From positions 1 to 64,000 of the forward strand of contig NZ_JADEXD010000007.1 in assembly GCF_015207285.1 (NCBI RefSeq): a stretch of 64,000 nt of DNA. Reading direction: 5' to 3'. The translations under genes and the position numbers were made by a program. This document shows, in pieces, positions 18,619-27,452 of this stretch. Source of the stretch: Tychonema sp. LEGE 07203. GTDB taxonomy: Bacteria; Cyanobacteriota; Cyanobacteriia; Cyanobacteriales; Microcoleaceae. The notes beneath the pieces are model-generated. The model made no database searches. It was not told where the DNA came from and saw only the letters and a list, made by a program, of their open reading frames with translations. How positions within the stretch are numbered: the first letter of the stretch is position 1; each line of letters begins with the position of its first letter.

Positions 18619-18789
18619 TCAAAAATTTTTCCCGGCAGACTTTAAAAATTCTGGTAGTGCTGCAAGATCGGGGTTTTGATAGCGGTGGGTCAAATTATTT
18701 AGCCGAACTTGAGTTAATATTATTCGGACACAGGATTTTTTGTCCTCGCTACAAACGCGGTAGATAATATTGTTGGGCTTCTGACCAAT
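18619..18789 (-). pseudogene. Start-less coding-like frame overlapping methyltransferase 3' end
   Basis: A 56-codon open stretch runs from just after an upstream stop to TGA at 18619-18621, shifted from the methyltransferase frame and overlapping its last 41 bases. It has no ATG, GTG or TTG near its beginning. The peptide looks protein-like, including KPNNIIYRVCSEDKK, VRIILTQVRLNNLTHRY and NPDLAALPEFLKSAGKNF. I interpret it as the C-terminal remnant of a former downstream gene. Alternatives are a frameshifted tail of the methyltransferase region or chance. Confidence 0.35.
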
Positions 18790-20017
18790 TTAGTTTCAGC
18801 AATGAATCATCTCCACTGGGAAGCTGGAAACTCGGCTTAATTGCTTTTACGCCCAAAGCGTTAATAATCTGCGCTGCTACAGCTTTCGCCAGCAGCGGGG
18901 GTACAGAATTGCCAACTTGGCGGAAACCGTGCCATTTTGTGACGTGAAATCTAAACCAGTCAGGATAGGAATGCAGCCGCGCAGCTTCTCTGACTGTAAT
19001 GCACCGAGGGACGATCGGGTGAATCGGCCTTGGCGAAGTATAAGCGCCCCTCGCCCTGTCGGTGCCAGCCCTGAGAGTGTTGCAAACTCCGTCGGGGTGC
19101 AGCTTGTAAAAACGGCTGATCGGCTCTTTTTCGCCGTAGGCGGAGGCTGCAAATCTTTCCATACATTCTGCAGAATGTTTTGTGCGCCGACTCGAAGAGA
19201 GGATTTGTCGATCGTACTGGCGATCGTAACCATAATCATTTTCAAAATCATCGAATCCGCGCAAAAAACTCGCGTAATCGCTGCTGCAATTTCCGTACTC
19301 TGCCACTACCCAATCTTGGTGCAGCAACTCGCTGTACTTTTCCACTTCCGGCAAATCTCCAATCGCATCCCAAACAGTCGGAACAGCAGGTAAATTAATT
19401 TTTTTATAGCGTTTAGGAAGTTTCTTTTTCGGTAGCATAGTAGTTGGCTGAGGATATTTTGGCAGCTCAAAGTCTTTTTTGCACCCAATCAGAAACAATC
19501 GTTTGCGAGCTTGCGGCACTCCGTAGTGAGCGGCATTCAGAACTTGATAATTTTCTTCTACTTGATATCCCGATTCCCCAAAAGAGCTAATTAAAAGATT
19601 CAGAAGTTCCTTGTGTTTGCCGGCCACAATTCCCGGCACATTTTCCATGACAAAAAACTTTGGTTTCAATTCCAAAACTAAGCGTAGAAAGTGAAAAATC
19701 AGAGAATTTCGCGGGTCATCCACGTCGCGCTTTCCCATCAGCGAGAATCCTTGACAGGGCGAACCGCTGATTACTACGTCTATCTCCCGCTTGCCGATCG
19801 CAGATTTGTTCCTAATTTCCGCTCCTGTTAGCTGTGCGACATCTTTGCACAAAATAGAACACATCGGGAAATTAAACTCGTGTGTAGCGCAGTGAATTGG
19901 GTCAATTTCGACGGAAGCAAGTACATCAAAACCGGCTTGTTCAAAGCCGAGAGTCATGCCGCCCGCGCCTGCAAATAAATCAACAGCGATCGGTCGCTTT
20001 TTCCGATTGCTCGACAT
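18749..20017 (-). CDS. Orphan DNA (cytosine-5) methyltransferase
   Basis: The 422-residue single-domain enzyme transfers methyl from SAM to cytosine C5. Motif I is VDLFAGAGGMTLGF, motif IV (catalytic Cys) is SGSPCQGFSLMG, motif VI is FVMENVPG, motif VIII is QARKRLFLIG, and motifs IX-X are RCITVREAARLHSYP and FRQVGNSVPPLLAKAVA. A variable target-recognition region lies about 200-330. No restriction endonuclease or Vsr gene is beside it, so it is probably a solitary methylase. Solitary m5C enzymes that modify CGATCG (the core of HIP1) are known in cyanobacteria such as Synechocystis, and the window is rich in that site. CGATCG specificity here is inference. It is 23 bases from lpxB on the same strand but downstream in the other direction, so lpxB does not depend on it. 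Confidence 0.95.
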   Translation of the reverse strand: MSSNRKKRPIAVDLFAGAGGMTLGFEQAGFDVLASVEIDPIHCATHEFNFPMCSILCKDVAQLTGAEIRNKSAIGKREIDVVISGSPCQGFSLMGKRDVDDPRNSLIFHFLRLVLELKPKFFVMENVPGIVAGKHKELLNLLISSFGESGYQVEENYQVLNAAHYGVPQARKRLFLIGCKKDFELPKYPQPTTMLPKKKLPKRYKKINLPAVPTVWDAIGDLPEVEKYSELLHQDWVVAEYGNCSSDYASFLRGFDDFENDYGYDRQYDRQILSSSRRTKHSAECMERFAASAYGEKEPISRFYKLHPDGVCNTLRAGTDRARGAYTSPRPIHPIVPRCITVREAARLHSYPDWFRFHVTKWHGFRQVGNSVPPLLAKAVAAQIINALGVKAIKPSFQLPSGDDSLLKLNWSEAQQYYLPRL

Positions 20018-20040
20018 AACATTTAAATACTAAAATTGTT

Positions 20041-21213
20041 TTAAGAAGCTGTCTTTAATTTAACATTTTTCATGATTTCGGCAGCCGCGCGATCGCACAC
20101 CCCCAAATCTCCGAGACTTTCGCGCATTTGGCGATAACCCGCTTTGGTTTCCTGGCGCCGATCGGCATTTTGCAGCAATTCCAGTGCGTGTTTGACGATA
20201 TTTTCCACAGTAGCATCGTCTTGTAGCAACTCCGGGACGATCGGCTTCATTTCCACCAAATTCGGCGGAGACATAAAAGGAATCGAAAATTTCAGCACGT
20301 GGCGAGCAATCATCGCTGTAATCGGACTGACGCGGTAAGCAACAACTTGCGGAACGTCCAGCAAAGCTAATTCCAAATTAACAGTACCAGATTTCGCGAT
20401 CGCCAGATCGGCAGCAGCCAAGATTTCCAGAGTTTGATTTTCCAATAAAGTAGCCCGCAAACCGTAATTCTCGATCGCCTGTTCGATTTTGCTCCCAAAA
20501 GCTTGGTTAGCAAGCGGAATCCAAAAATGAACCTCCGGCAATTGCGCTTGAATAATTCGAGCAGCCTCAAATATAACCGGCATCAGGTACTTGAGTTCCT
20601 GCTTTCTAGAAGCCGGAATTAGAGCCACTGACACCTGTTCCGGCCCAATTCCCAAAGTTTTGCGGGCAGCTTCCCGACAGGGCGCAGATTGAATTCTATC
20701 CACCAAAGGATGACCTACCCAACTCACTTCGGCTCCTTTTTCCCGATAATAACTAGCTTCCTCGGGGAAAATTGCCAAAATGCGATCGGAAATACTGACA
20801 ATCAGATTTGTATTGCGAGGAGAAATCGACCAAACCCATTCTTGAGGTGCGATATACCAAACCACGGGCAAATTTGGCAAACAGCGGCGAATGTAGCTAC
20901 CAATACCGAGATTTGGAGTCAAATAATCAATCAATACAACCGCATCCGGGGAGGATTTTTTTAGATATTGTTTAGCTTTTTGCTGAACTTGGATTGTCGG
21001 CCAAATATACGGCACTGATTCTATAAGCCCCATAGAACCAATACCCACAGTATCGCCCAAAATAGTAGCGCCAGCTTCCGCCATGCGCCGCCCGCCCAAA
21101 GCTGTTATTTCTAACTCAAAACCAGCAGCGACAGCGTGACGTTTTAAGGCCGCAACTAACAAAGCTCCTTGCAAATCGCCAGAAACCTCACCAGTGCTGA
21201 TAAAAATTTTCAT
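20041..21213 (-). CDS. lpxB: Lipid-A-disaccharide synthase
   Basis: LpxB (GT19) joins UDP-2,3-diacylglucosamine to lipid X to form the lipid A disaccharide at the inner membrane. The 390-residue length is normal. The start MKIFISTGEVSGDLQGALLV is diagnostic, followed by GIGSMGLIESVPYI, VLIDYLTPNLGIGSYIR, YYIAPQEWVW-like VWYIAPQEWVWS, FPEEASYYREKGAEVSWVGH and LIPASRKQELKYLMPV. The sugar-nucleotide region is AKSGTVNLELALLDVPQVVAYRV. It follows lpxA on the same strand after a 370-base gap, longer than the usual tight lpxC-fabZ-lpxA-lpxB spacing, so co-transcription is uncertain. Confidence 0.95.
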   Translation of the reverse strand: MKIFISTGEVSGDLQGALLVAALKRHAVAAGFELEITALGGRRMAEAGATILGDTVGIGSMGLIESVPYIWPTIQVQQKAKQYLKKSSPDAVVLIDYLTPNLGIGSYIRRCLPNLPVVWYIAPQEWVWSISPRNTNLIVSISDRILAIFPEEASYYREKGAEVSWVGHPLVDRIQSAPCREAARKTLGIGPEQVSVALIPASRKQELKYLMPVIFEAARIIQAQLPEVHFWIPLANQAFGSKIEQAIENYGLRATLLENQTLEILAAADLAIAKSGTVNLELALLDVPQVVAYRVSPITAMIARHVLKFSIPFMSPPNLVEMKPIVPELLQDDATVENIVKHALELLQNADRRQETKAGYRQMRESLGDLGVCDRAAAEIMKNVKLKTAS

Positions 21214-21583
21214 ATTTTCAATTAAACTCTGATTTTAAGCGGGTGAAATTTGTTGTAACAATTCAGTTACAGCATCATATTGATCTGGCATATTAGCACA
21301 GCGCAGGAGTAATTATACCTCTTGCATAAATCTTTGATGCGAGTCAGTCAACCGCAGATATAAGGCAGATAGACACAGATAGACGCAGATAATTTTTAGG
21401 TAAGAGAGTGATTGAATTCAAGATATCTCATCTATCTAGAATATTGCTACAAAACAAAATTTGGCTTGTTTCTACGCGCCCGCAGTTTCAGGTACGTCGC
21501 CGCTTGAAAAGTTGATTGAATTTAGGGATTTTTTATGGCGGCGCACCCTACAAGTATTGTTGCATGATTTTTCACGCTCGGTA
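21214..21583. other. lpxA-lpxB spacer with degenerate repeat words
   Basis: No gene was found. It contains CTCTTGCATAAATC (near 21319), related to the inverted-repeat end at 27006, and an ACCGCAGATA/AGACGCAGATAA stretch (about 21350-21390) also seen near 5085. Confidence 0.4.
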
Positions 21584-22378
21584 TTATTTCTTACCAGGAA
21601 TTAAACCGCGCCGCCCTTTGCTGACAGACTGCTGCACAAATCTCTGCAGGTGTTGCAAGTGGGGATTTTCTGGCAACAAATCCAACTGTTCCAAAGCTTG
21701 ATTTAGGGTGTAGCCAGAATGGTATAAAATCCGAAAAGTTTTCTTCAAAATTAGCAAATCTTCTGGGGTTAAACCGGCGCGTTCGAGGCCTATTTTGTTG
21801 ATTGCTCGCACTCTCGAAGGATTTCCCTCCACTAGCATATAAGGAGGTACATCTCGATCGATCCTGCTCAAGCCGCCCACCATCGACAAGCGGCCGATGC
21901 GGACAAACTGGTGAACGCCCAAAACCCCGCTCAGTCGGGCTTGGGACTCGATTTTAACGTGTCCGGCCAAGGCTACGGCATTGGCGATAATTACCTGGTC
22001 TCCGAGTTCGCAATTGTGACCGACGTGAACGTAAGCCATCAACAAATTACGATCGCCAATTGTGGTGCTTTCTCCCGCTCCAGTAGCGCGGTTGATTGTC
22101 ACGTATTCCCGAATCACATTGCTGTCGCCAATTGTTACCCTAGTCAGCGAACCTTCATATTTCAAATCTTGAGGTTCCAGGCCAATCGCCGCACCGGGAA
22201 AAATTTGATTGTTAGCACCTATTTCTGTTAGCCCATCGATAATTGCATGAGCGCCAATCTTAGTCTCTGGCCCGATTTTCACTCTTTCGCCAATTACAGC
22301 ATAAGCGCCCACTTCTACAGTCGGGTGCAGTTCGGCGCGGGGATGAATCACAGCAGTTGGGTGAATCAAAGTAAGCAT
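21584..22378 (-). CDS. lpxA: UDP-N-acetylglucosamine O-acyltransferase
   Basis: LpxA adds a 3-hydroxyacyl chain to UDP-GlcNAc, the first step of lipid A synthesis. The 264-residue left-handed beta-helix is built from hexapeptide repeats (IHPTAVIHPRAELHPTVEVG onward) and the trimer active-site stretch VHVGHNCELGDQVIIANA with its catalytic-type histidine. The C-terminal helical part includes NKIGLERAGLTPEDLLILKK and YTLNQALEQL. Its entire 268-base upstream spacer to the histidine-kinase gene is tandem repeat, so transcription must start in the repeats or read through from the kinase. fabZ and lpxC are not beside it, unlike the common gram-negative arrangement. Confidence 0.95.
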   Translation of the reverse strand: MLTLIHPTAVIHPRAELHPTVEVGAYAVIGERVKIGPETKIGAHAIIDGLTEIGANNQIFPGAAIGLEPQDLKYEGSLTRVTIGDSNVIREYVTINRATGAGESTTIGDRNLLMAYVHVGHNCELGDQVIIANAVALAGHVKIESQARLSGVLGVHQFVRIGRLSMVGGLSRIDRDVPPYMLVEGNPSRVRAINKIGLERAGLTPEDLLILKKTFRILYHSGYTLNQALEQLDLLPENPHLQHLQRFVQQSVSKGRRGLIPGKK

Positions 22379-22383
22379 TTTTC

Positions 22384-22637
22384 AGTTGTTAGTTGTCCGT
22401 TGTCCGTTGTCAGTTGTCTGTTGTCAGGAAAGCAGTTGTTAGTTGTTAGTTGTTTGTTGGCTGTTGGCTGTTGTCTGTTGACTGTTGTCTGTTGGCAGTT
22501 GGCTGTTGGCTGTTGTCTGTTGGCAGTTGGCTGTTGACTGTTGACTGTTGACTGTTGACTGTTGACTGCAACCAATAACTAATAACCAATAACCAATAAC
22601 CAATAACTAATGACTACTGACTACTGACTACTGACTA
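22384..22637. repeat. Heptamer tandem repeats between kinase and lpxA
   Basis: Units are TTGTTAG, CTGTTGT, TTGGCTG, TTGACTG, CCAATAA and GACTACT. The block runs from six bases before the lpxA start to about ten bases after the kinase stop. Confidence 0.95.
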
Positions 22638-22646
22638 CTGACTACT

Positions 22647-24059
22647 TTAAGCTAAGGGTAGCAAAATTTCAAATTCAGTGCCCCTGCCTAATTCCGATCG
22701 CATTCTGAATGCACCGCCGTGTTTGCCCGTCACGATTTGATAGCTAACTGCTAAACTGGTTTCTTTGAGGGCCCGTTTTTCGGCAGAAAATGATTCTATG
22801 ATTTTTTTGTGCTTGCTAGGTGGCATTCCTGGCCCGTTATCTGCTATGCGAATCGAAACCCAGCGCTCGTGAAGTTTGTCCAAGTCGATCGCGGGTTCGG
22901 GACAGCACACTTGAGTTGTAATCTCAATTTGAGGCTGGCGATCGAAGTCTTTGATTCCTCCGCCATTGAACTCTTTCGCCAATTCTTGACCGACTGCTTC
23001 GTTAATTAATGTATGGATAGCATTGGTCAAGATATTCATAAATACTTGGTTTAGCTGTCCTGCATAGCACGGCACCGGTGGTAGGTGGCCGTAGTTTTTT
23101 ACTACTTGGATTTCTCTGGTCAAACGACTTTTGAGCAGCAAGAGTATGCTGTCTATGTTGGCGTGCAAGTCGGTCGGTTTCGGATAAATATCGTCGATGT
23201 GGCAGAAGTTTTGCAAACTGGTTGCCAATTTACTCAAACGTTCGGCTCCGGCTTTGATGCTGGCAACAGTTCGGAGGAAATCGTTTTGCAAAAAGTCGTA
23301 GTCTATCTTTTCTTTGAGCCTTGCTATTTCTGGCGGTTGTTCGGTACAGTGCGCGTCGTAAACTGAGAGCAACTCCATCAAGTTTTTGCTGTAGTCGCTG
23401 ACGTAGGTTAAATTCCCCCAAATAAAGCCTACCGGATCTAAAATTTCGTGGGCGACTCCGTTGATTAAACGCCCTAAACTTGCCATTTTTTCGCTTTGAA
23501 TCATTTGTGTTTGGGCTCTTTCGTAGCGGACTTGAGTTTCTATGCCGCGAATTTGCCAGTAGGCGATGTTTAGTGCGTGAGGGTCTAAGAGTCGGTAAGA
23601 TTGGGGGTTTATTTGGACGACGATTGGTTCTGGCTGCAATTCGGGCGATCGGCGCAGAGCTTGCGGAGCTGCTGTCAAAATTGTTGTACTCTCTGCGAGC
23701 AATAATATTTCGACGCGAGCGTAACTGTAGAGAACTTTTAGTGGCAGGTGCAAAAATAGCTCTGGGCCTTGGGGTTTGAGCAAATATTCCAGCAGTTGTC
23801 TGCGGGATATCATGCCAGCAAACTCTCCTGCTTCGAGCAAGACGACTCCCGGCACTAGGGGATTCTGTTCAAAGATTTCGGCAACGACTGCGGCCAAGCA
23901 GCTCGATTTTACCTGAAAGTCATACAGGGGCAAATCCCAGAGGGTTGATTCTAAGGAAAGGTCTTGATGGCTGCCTTCGGAGAGTGAAGGGCTTTGTAGT
24001 TTGGAACTGAATGTATTTGCCACTGGAACTTTTAGTTGCCGAAACGCCCGCTCATCCAA
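22647..24059 (-). CDS. Degenerate histidine kinase paralogue
   Basis: The 470-residue soluble protein has a CBS-like N-terminal sensor half (about 35-160: VPGVVLLEAGEFAGMISRRQ), a helical linker, and HisKA (SEKMASLGRLINGVAHEILD, His204). A HATPase_c-like domain follows (N box NQVFMNILTNAIHTL, G1 DNGPGMP). Compared with its intact neighbour at 24136, the H box HEIRNP is HEILDP. The F/G2 region GKGSGMGLAI is replaced by ALKETSLAVS, removing the glycines that normally wrap ATP. The final HGGAFRMRSELGRGTEFEIL is kept. I infer impaired ATP binding or kinase activity. It lies 76 bases downstream of the paralogue on the same strand, pointing to tandem duplication with later decay or a change of role such as a decoy or heterodimer partner. 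Confidence 0.88.
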   Translation of the reverse strand: MDERAFRQLKVPVANTFSSKLQSPSLSEGSHQDLSLESTLWDLPLYDFQVKSSCLAAVVAEIFEQNPLVPGVVLLEAGEFAGMISRRQLLEYLLKPQGPELFLHLPLKVLYSYARVEILLLAESTTILTAAPQALRRSPELQPEPIVVQINPQSYRLLDPHALNIAYWQIRGIETQVRYERAQTQMIQSEKMASLGRLINGVAHEILDPVGFIWGNLTYVSDYSKNLMELLSVYDAHCTEQPPEIARLKEKIDYDFLQNDFLRTVASIKAGAERLSKLATSLQNFCHIDDIYPKPTDLHANIDSILLLLKSRLTREIQVVKNYGHLPPVPCYAGQLNQVFMNILTNAIHTLINEAVGQELAKEFNGGGIKDFDRQPQIEITTQVCCPEPAIDLDKLHERWVSIRIADNGPGMPPSKHKKIIESFSAEKRALKETSLAVSYQIVTGKHGGAFRMRSELGRGTEFEILLPLA

Positions 24060-24135
24060 ATGAAATGAAACCCTGCTACTAAGCTAGCTTACCATTTTAC
24101 CGCAGGAGCGAATTTAAAGAATGTTCTTGAGTTAA

Positions 24136-25491
24136 TCATGTTTTGCGAACTATTGGCAGGAGAATTTCAAATTTGGTGTTCTGGCCGGGTTGCGATCGCA
24201 ATGAAAGTTCGCCGCCGTGCTTTTCGGTGACGATTTGATGGCAGATGGCCAGCCCCATACCGCTGCCTTTACCTGCTGGTTTTGTCGTAAAAAAGGTGTC
24301 AAATATTTGCTGCTGATTTTCTGGGGGAATGCCGGGCCCGTTATCGGCAATCTCAATTGCGGCCCGCTTGCCGCGTTCGGTTTCTATGACTTTAGTGGTA
24401 ATTTCGATTTGGGGCTGCCAGTTGTCCGAGCACTGGGTCTGTATTTCTCTATCTGCTGCGTACTCTGTGAGGGCGTCTAGAGCGTTAACTAACAAATTCA
24501 AAAATACCTGACTCAACTGACCGGAGTAGCCGCTAACTAGGGGCAGTTCGCCGTAATTTTTTACGACTTCTATGTTATTTTTAAAGCGATTTTTTAGAAT
24601 TAACAGCGTCATTTCCACGCATTCGTGAATGTCGGTCTCCACTAGCTTTGTCTCGTCCATGTGAGAGAAGTGGTGCAGCCCGTTAACTATTTTGAGCAAT
24701 TGCGAGGCTCCCAACTCCATCCCTTCTAAGGTGACAGGCAAATCTTCTTGTAAAAAATCAAATTCAATTTCTTCTTTGAGGGCATCAATTCGGGGACAGG
24801 GTTCGGAATATTCTTCTTCATAAGCTGACATTAACTGCAACAAGTTTTCAAAATAGGACAGCAGAAAAGTCAAATTGCCCCAAATACAGTTCAGCGGGTT
24901 TCTAATTTCGTGGGCTACTTCTGCGACAATTCTGCCCAAACTAGCCATTTTTTCGGTTTGGATGAGTTTGGATTGTGTTTGTTTTTTGAGCAGCTTGTTT
25001 GTGATTTGGTGAATTCTGGATTGAGCAACCATTAATTGGTGTACGTCTAACAGTTTGTAAGTCTGGGGTGCTACTTCCACTACTACGGGTTCGTAAACTA
25101 ATTCTGCCGATCTGTAAAGAGATTCCTGGGCGGCTTCTACTATTAATTTACTGCCGGGAAGCACCAGCAGCTCTTGCTTGGAAAACCTGTACAATACTTC
25201 TATAGGTCGCTTGAAAAACATTTCTAACCCGTAGCGGCGGTTAACTTTTTCAAAAAATTGACGCCTGGATATGATGCCGACAAAATTACCCCGATCGGTC
25301 AAAATGACGCCGGGAAGCATGGAATGTCCTTCAAAAGCCTGGGCTACTTCTTTTGCCTGTTGAGTTAATTCAATTTGGCAGTTGTAAAGAGGCAGGTCTA
25401 GGAGGGTTGATTCTAAGGATATATTCCAAGTACAAATCTCAGGTATATGCAACACTGATAACTCCGAGCTAGTCTCACGCACAGCAAACAT
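24136..25491 (-). CDS. Histidine kinase with CBS-like N-terminal domain
   Basis: The 451-residue soluble sensor kinase has an N-terminal half (about 25-155) with the signature LPGVILTDRGNFVGIISRRQ and FFKRPIEVLYRF, a CBS-like sensor module shared with its neighbour. HisKA has an intact H box, VAHEIRNPLN (His194). HATPase_c is complete: NQVFLNLLVNALDAL-like N box (SQVFLNLLVNALDAL), DNGPGIPP, FFTTKPAGKGSGMGLAI. No membrane segment and no response regulator lie nearby. It probably autophosphorylates on His194 in response to a cytoplasmic ligand, and its partner regulator is unknown. It is upstream of the degenerate copy, likely in one transcript. Confidence 0.92.
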   Translation of the reverse strand: MFAVRETSSELSVLHIPEICTWNISLESTLLDLPLYNCQIELTQQAKEVAQAFEGHSMLPGVILTDRGNFVGIISRRQFFEKVNRRYGLEMFFKRPIEVLYRFSKQELLVLPGSKLIVEAAQESLYRSAELVYEPVVVEVAPQTYKLLDVHQLMVAQSRIHQITNKLLKKQTQSKLIQTEKMASLGRIVAEVAHEIRNPLNCIWGNLTFLLSYFENLLQLMSAYEEEYSEPCPRIDALKEEIEFDFLQEDLPVTLEGMELGASQLLKIVNGLHHFSHMDETKLVETDIHECVEMTLLILKNRFKNNIEVVKNYGELPLVSGYSGQLSQVFLNLLVNALDALTEYAADREIQTQCSDNWQPQIEITTKVIETERGKRAAIEIADNGPGIPPENQQQIFDTFFTTKPAGKGSGMGLAICHQIVTEKHGGELSLRSQPGQNTKFEILLPIVRKT

Positions 25492-26353
25492 AGATGAAAC
25501 CCCTGTTAAATTTTTTATTGATTGATAACTTGAGTTGCTATTAATTGGTAACGGGTAGTTGGTAGCGGGTAATTGCTAATTTGTCAAACTTTAACACCAC
25601 CCGACGGAAAAAACCCGATCGCGCTAGCACTGTCTGCTAACGATTTTGTTTTTAAATCAATGTTAAACGACCGAAGCTTTTGCGGAACTTACGGAACTCT
25701 GCTTTAAACTTTTTACCATGATATACCCTGCGATCGCGTGTTTTCCGAAAATTGTAAAAATCTATAGATAGATTTGTGCGATCTGTTACAGGATTTTCCG
25801 CTGCTGGTAGGGAATTGGAGAACAGCGATAGCGGGTTATCGGTAAAATATACTGAGATGCTTTGAGGGTTCGACGGGCACTCTTGGCATCGTCTCAGAAG
25901 CTTGAGGCACCAACGCTGAAGACTTGCAGCAAAAATCGGAATTTTACTGTATTTAAGCAAAAATGCAAATGCAGGCAAGTTTTCAACTCCAACTCCAACA
26001 ACCTCTACACCGCAGTTTGCGAGCCCAACCGCAGCCAAGCTTCACCGCATCGAACACTCACCCAGATTGAAGCCGCGCCACACTGCTTGGACGATCGCCT
26101 TATCCGTTGCTGCGCGGCTTTCGATCCGATCGGGTTTTGGTCGATCGCCCGTCTCCGCACGCCAGCATTTACAGCGTACTCCATGTAAATGCAGTACGCC
26201 CCCAAGCGGGTTTCTCGAACATAATTCAGTTTACAAGCGACAACTGTAAAGAAACCCAGCTAGGAGAGTCTGTACTTCACAAACCTGACCGATCTCATCT
26301 TGATTTGTACCCACCTAGTTGGTATATAAAAACGAGTTAGTCAAGGGCGAGTC
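25492..26353. other. Gene-free stretch of 860 bases
   Basis: Overlapping ORFs of 60-128 codons on both strands have no coding character. It contains an overlapping palindrome near 26164-26200 (GCATTTACA/TGTAAATGC and GCGTAC words). The DUF1257 gene is convergent-side to it; no RNA gene was recognised. Confidence 0.4.
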
Positions 26354-26728
26354 TTAAACCCATCTACCCACAACAACCCTCACCGTTCCATCTGCCAAAG
26401 TTTCCTCTTCTTCAACATGAAAACCCTCCGACTGCACCGCCGCCATCAACTGGTGGCGCGCGTATCTCTGACTAATTGAATTGACAAATTCCTGCTGGTT
26501 AATTCTAGCGCCCCAAAAATCCGCCACCAATTCGTAACGATCTCCGTTGCGGCGAAAACCCAAATCGTAACCGTTGGATTGCCTGATCGCGTACTCGGCA
26601 TTAGTTTTGTCGCCCCGATAACCCCGCACTTCAACATTCAACTCTACCTTGTAACCCAACTCTTCCAACACTTGATGCAGCAGTTCGCCGTTTTTGATTT
26701 GAACCTCGATCGTTGTGAAGTGTGACAT
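26354..26728 (-). CDS. DUF1257 / Ycf35-like protein
   Basis: The 124-residue protein begins MSHFTTIEVQIKNGELLHQV and has YKVELNVEVRGYRGDKTNAE, YDLGFRRNGDRYELVADFWG and FVNSISQRYARHQLMAAVQ. This is the DUF1257 family, encoded as ycf35 in red-algal plastids and conserved in cyanobacteria. The function is unknown. It is soluble, with no cysteine motif. The ATG is followed by a normal coding sequence, and the upstream region is AT-rich with TTTTATTATAATAG near 26760 on the opposite strand. Confidence 0.9.
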   Translation of the reverse strand: MSHFTTIEVQIKNGELLHQVLEELGYKVELNVEVRGYRGDKTNAEYAIRQSNGYDLGFRRNGDRYELVADFWGARINQQEFVNSISQRYARHQLMAAVQSEGFHVEEEETLADGTVRVVVGRWV

Positions 26729-27005
26729 ATCACTTTCAGATTTTTGTGTAAAACGCTGATTTTATTATAATAGCCTAAACAGCTACCGTCAATAAATTAG
26801 GAATTGTGCTGTCAGACCAGATTCTCAGGATAAATATAGGGTTTTGCAAACTTGCACCTGCTGGTCAATCCGGTTGAAAAGCGCTTTTGCATCCAACTTC
26901 CTGCAATTACCAAATTTATTTTTTTACTTCGATCCACTAACTACAAAAAAAGCAATTGTAATCCAGCGCCAGCAATTAGGAAATAATTATTTCCCCCTCA
27001 TTAAA

Positions 27006-27130
27006 TAGACCTCTTGCAAAAGTCCTTTTAATCAAATTTTGGGACGGGCTCGCGTGCCCATCCCACAAGAAAAAAGATTTTTGTGGGATGGGCTCTCTTG
27101 CTCGTCCTAACTATTTTTGCAAGAAGTCTA
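27006..27130. mobile_element. MITE-like element, 125 bp
   Basis: The terminal inverted repeats are TAGACCTCTTGCAAAAGT (27006-27023) and ATTTTTGCAAGAAGTCTA (27113-27130). Inside is a second inverted pair, TGGGATGGGC with GCCCATCCCA. There is no coding capacity. Related end words occur at about 21317. Confidence 0.75.
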
Positions 27131-27208
27131 ATGTTTAAATCTCAAATTTTAAATGTCAAATAGTATGATGGCAGACAATTATAACCAACTCAGAGAATAT
27201 GATAGCGA

Positions 27209-27452
27209 CCCTAAATCATTTGTGTAATTTATGGTAGGGTTATTCCCGCGCCGGTTGCTCCGGGGTAGGTACTCTTAGCACTGCCCCTACAAATCTACTC
27301 GTTACCAGGAAGAGCCTGGTAATGCTTCTGGGGCTCCGAAGAGCCTCCTTTTATCTGGCAACTTGCAGGAGAGAGGACTTTCGGAGGTGTTTAAGTTATT
27401 AAGTTTTCGATCCTTAGCACTGCCCCTACAAATATGCACGAATCATTTAGGA
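27209..27452. mobile_element. MITE-like element, about 240 bp
   Basis: The imperfect ends are CCTAAATCATTTGTGTA (27209-27225) and TGCACGAATCATTTAGG (27435-27451). Inner direct or inverted words include AGCACTGCCCCTACAAAT (about 27271 and 27418) and the palindrome TTACCAGG...CCTGGTAA (about 27302-27323). The latter is related to 48519-48537. The left end sits within a short ORF. Confidence 0.55.

Noticed and set aside
25652-26188. Overlapping ORFs of about 110-130 codons on both strands
   Set aside because: Both lack motifs, and neither has better coding features than the other.
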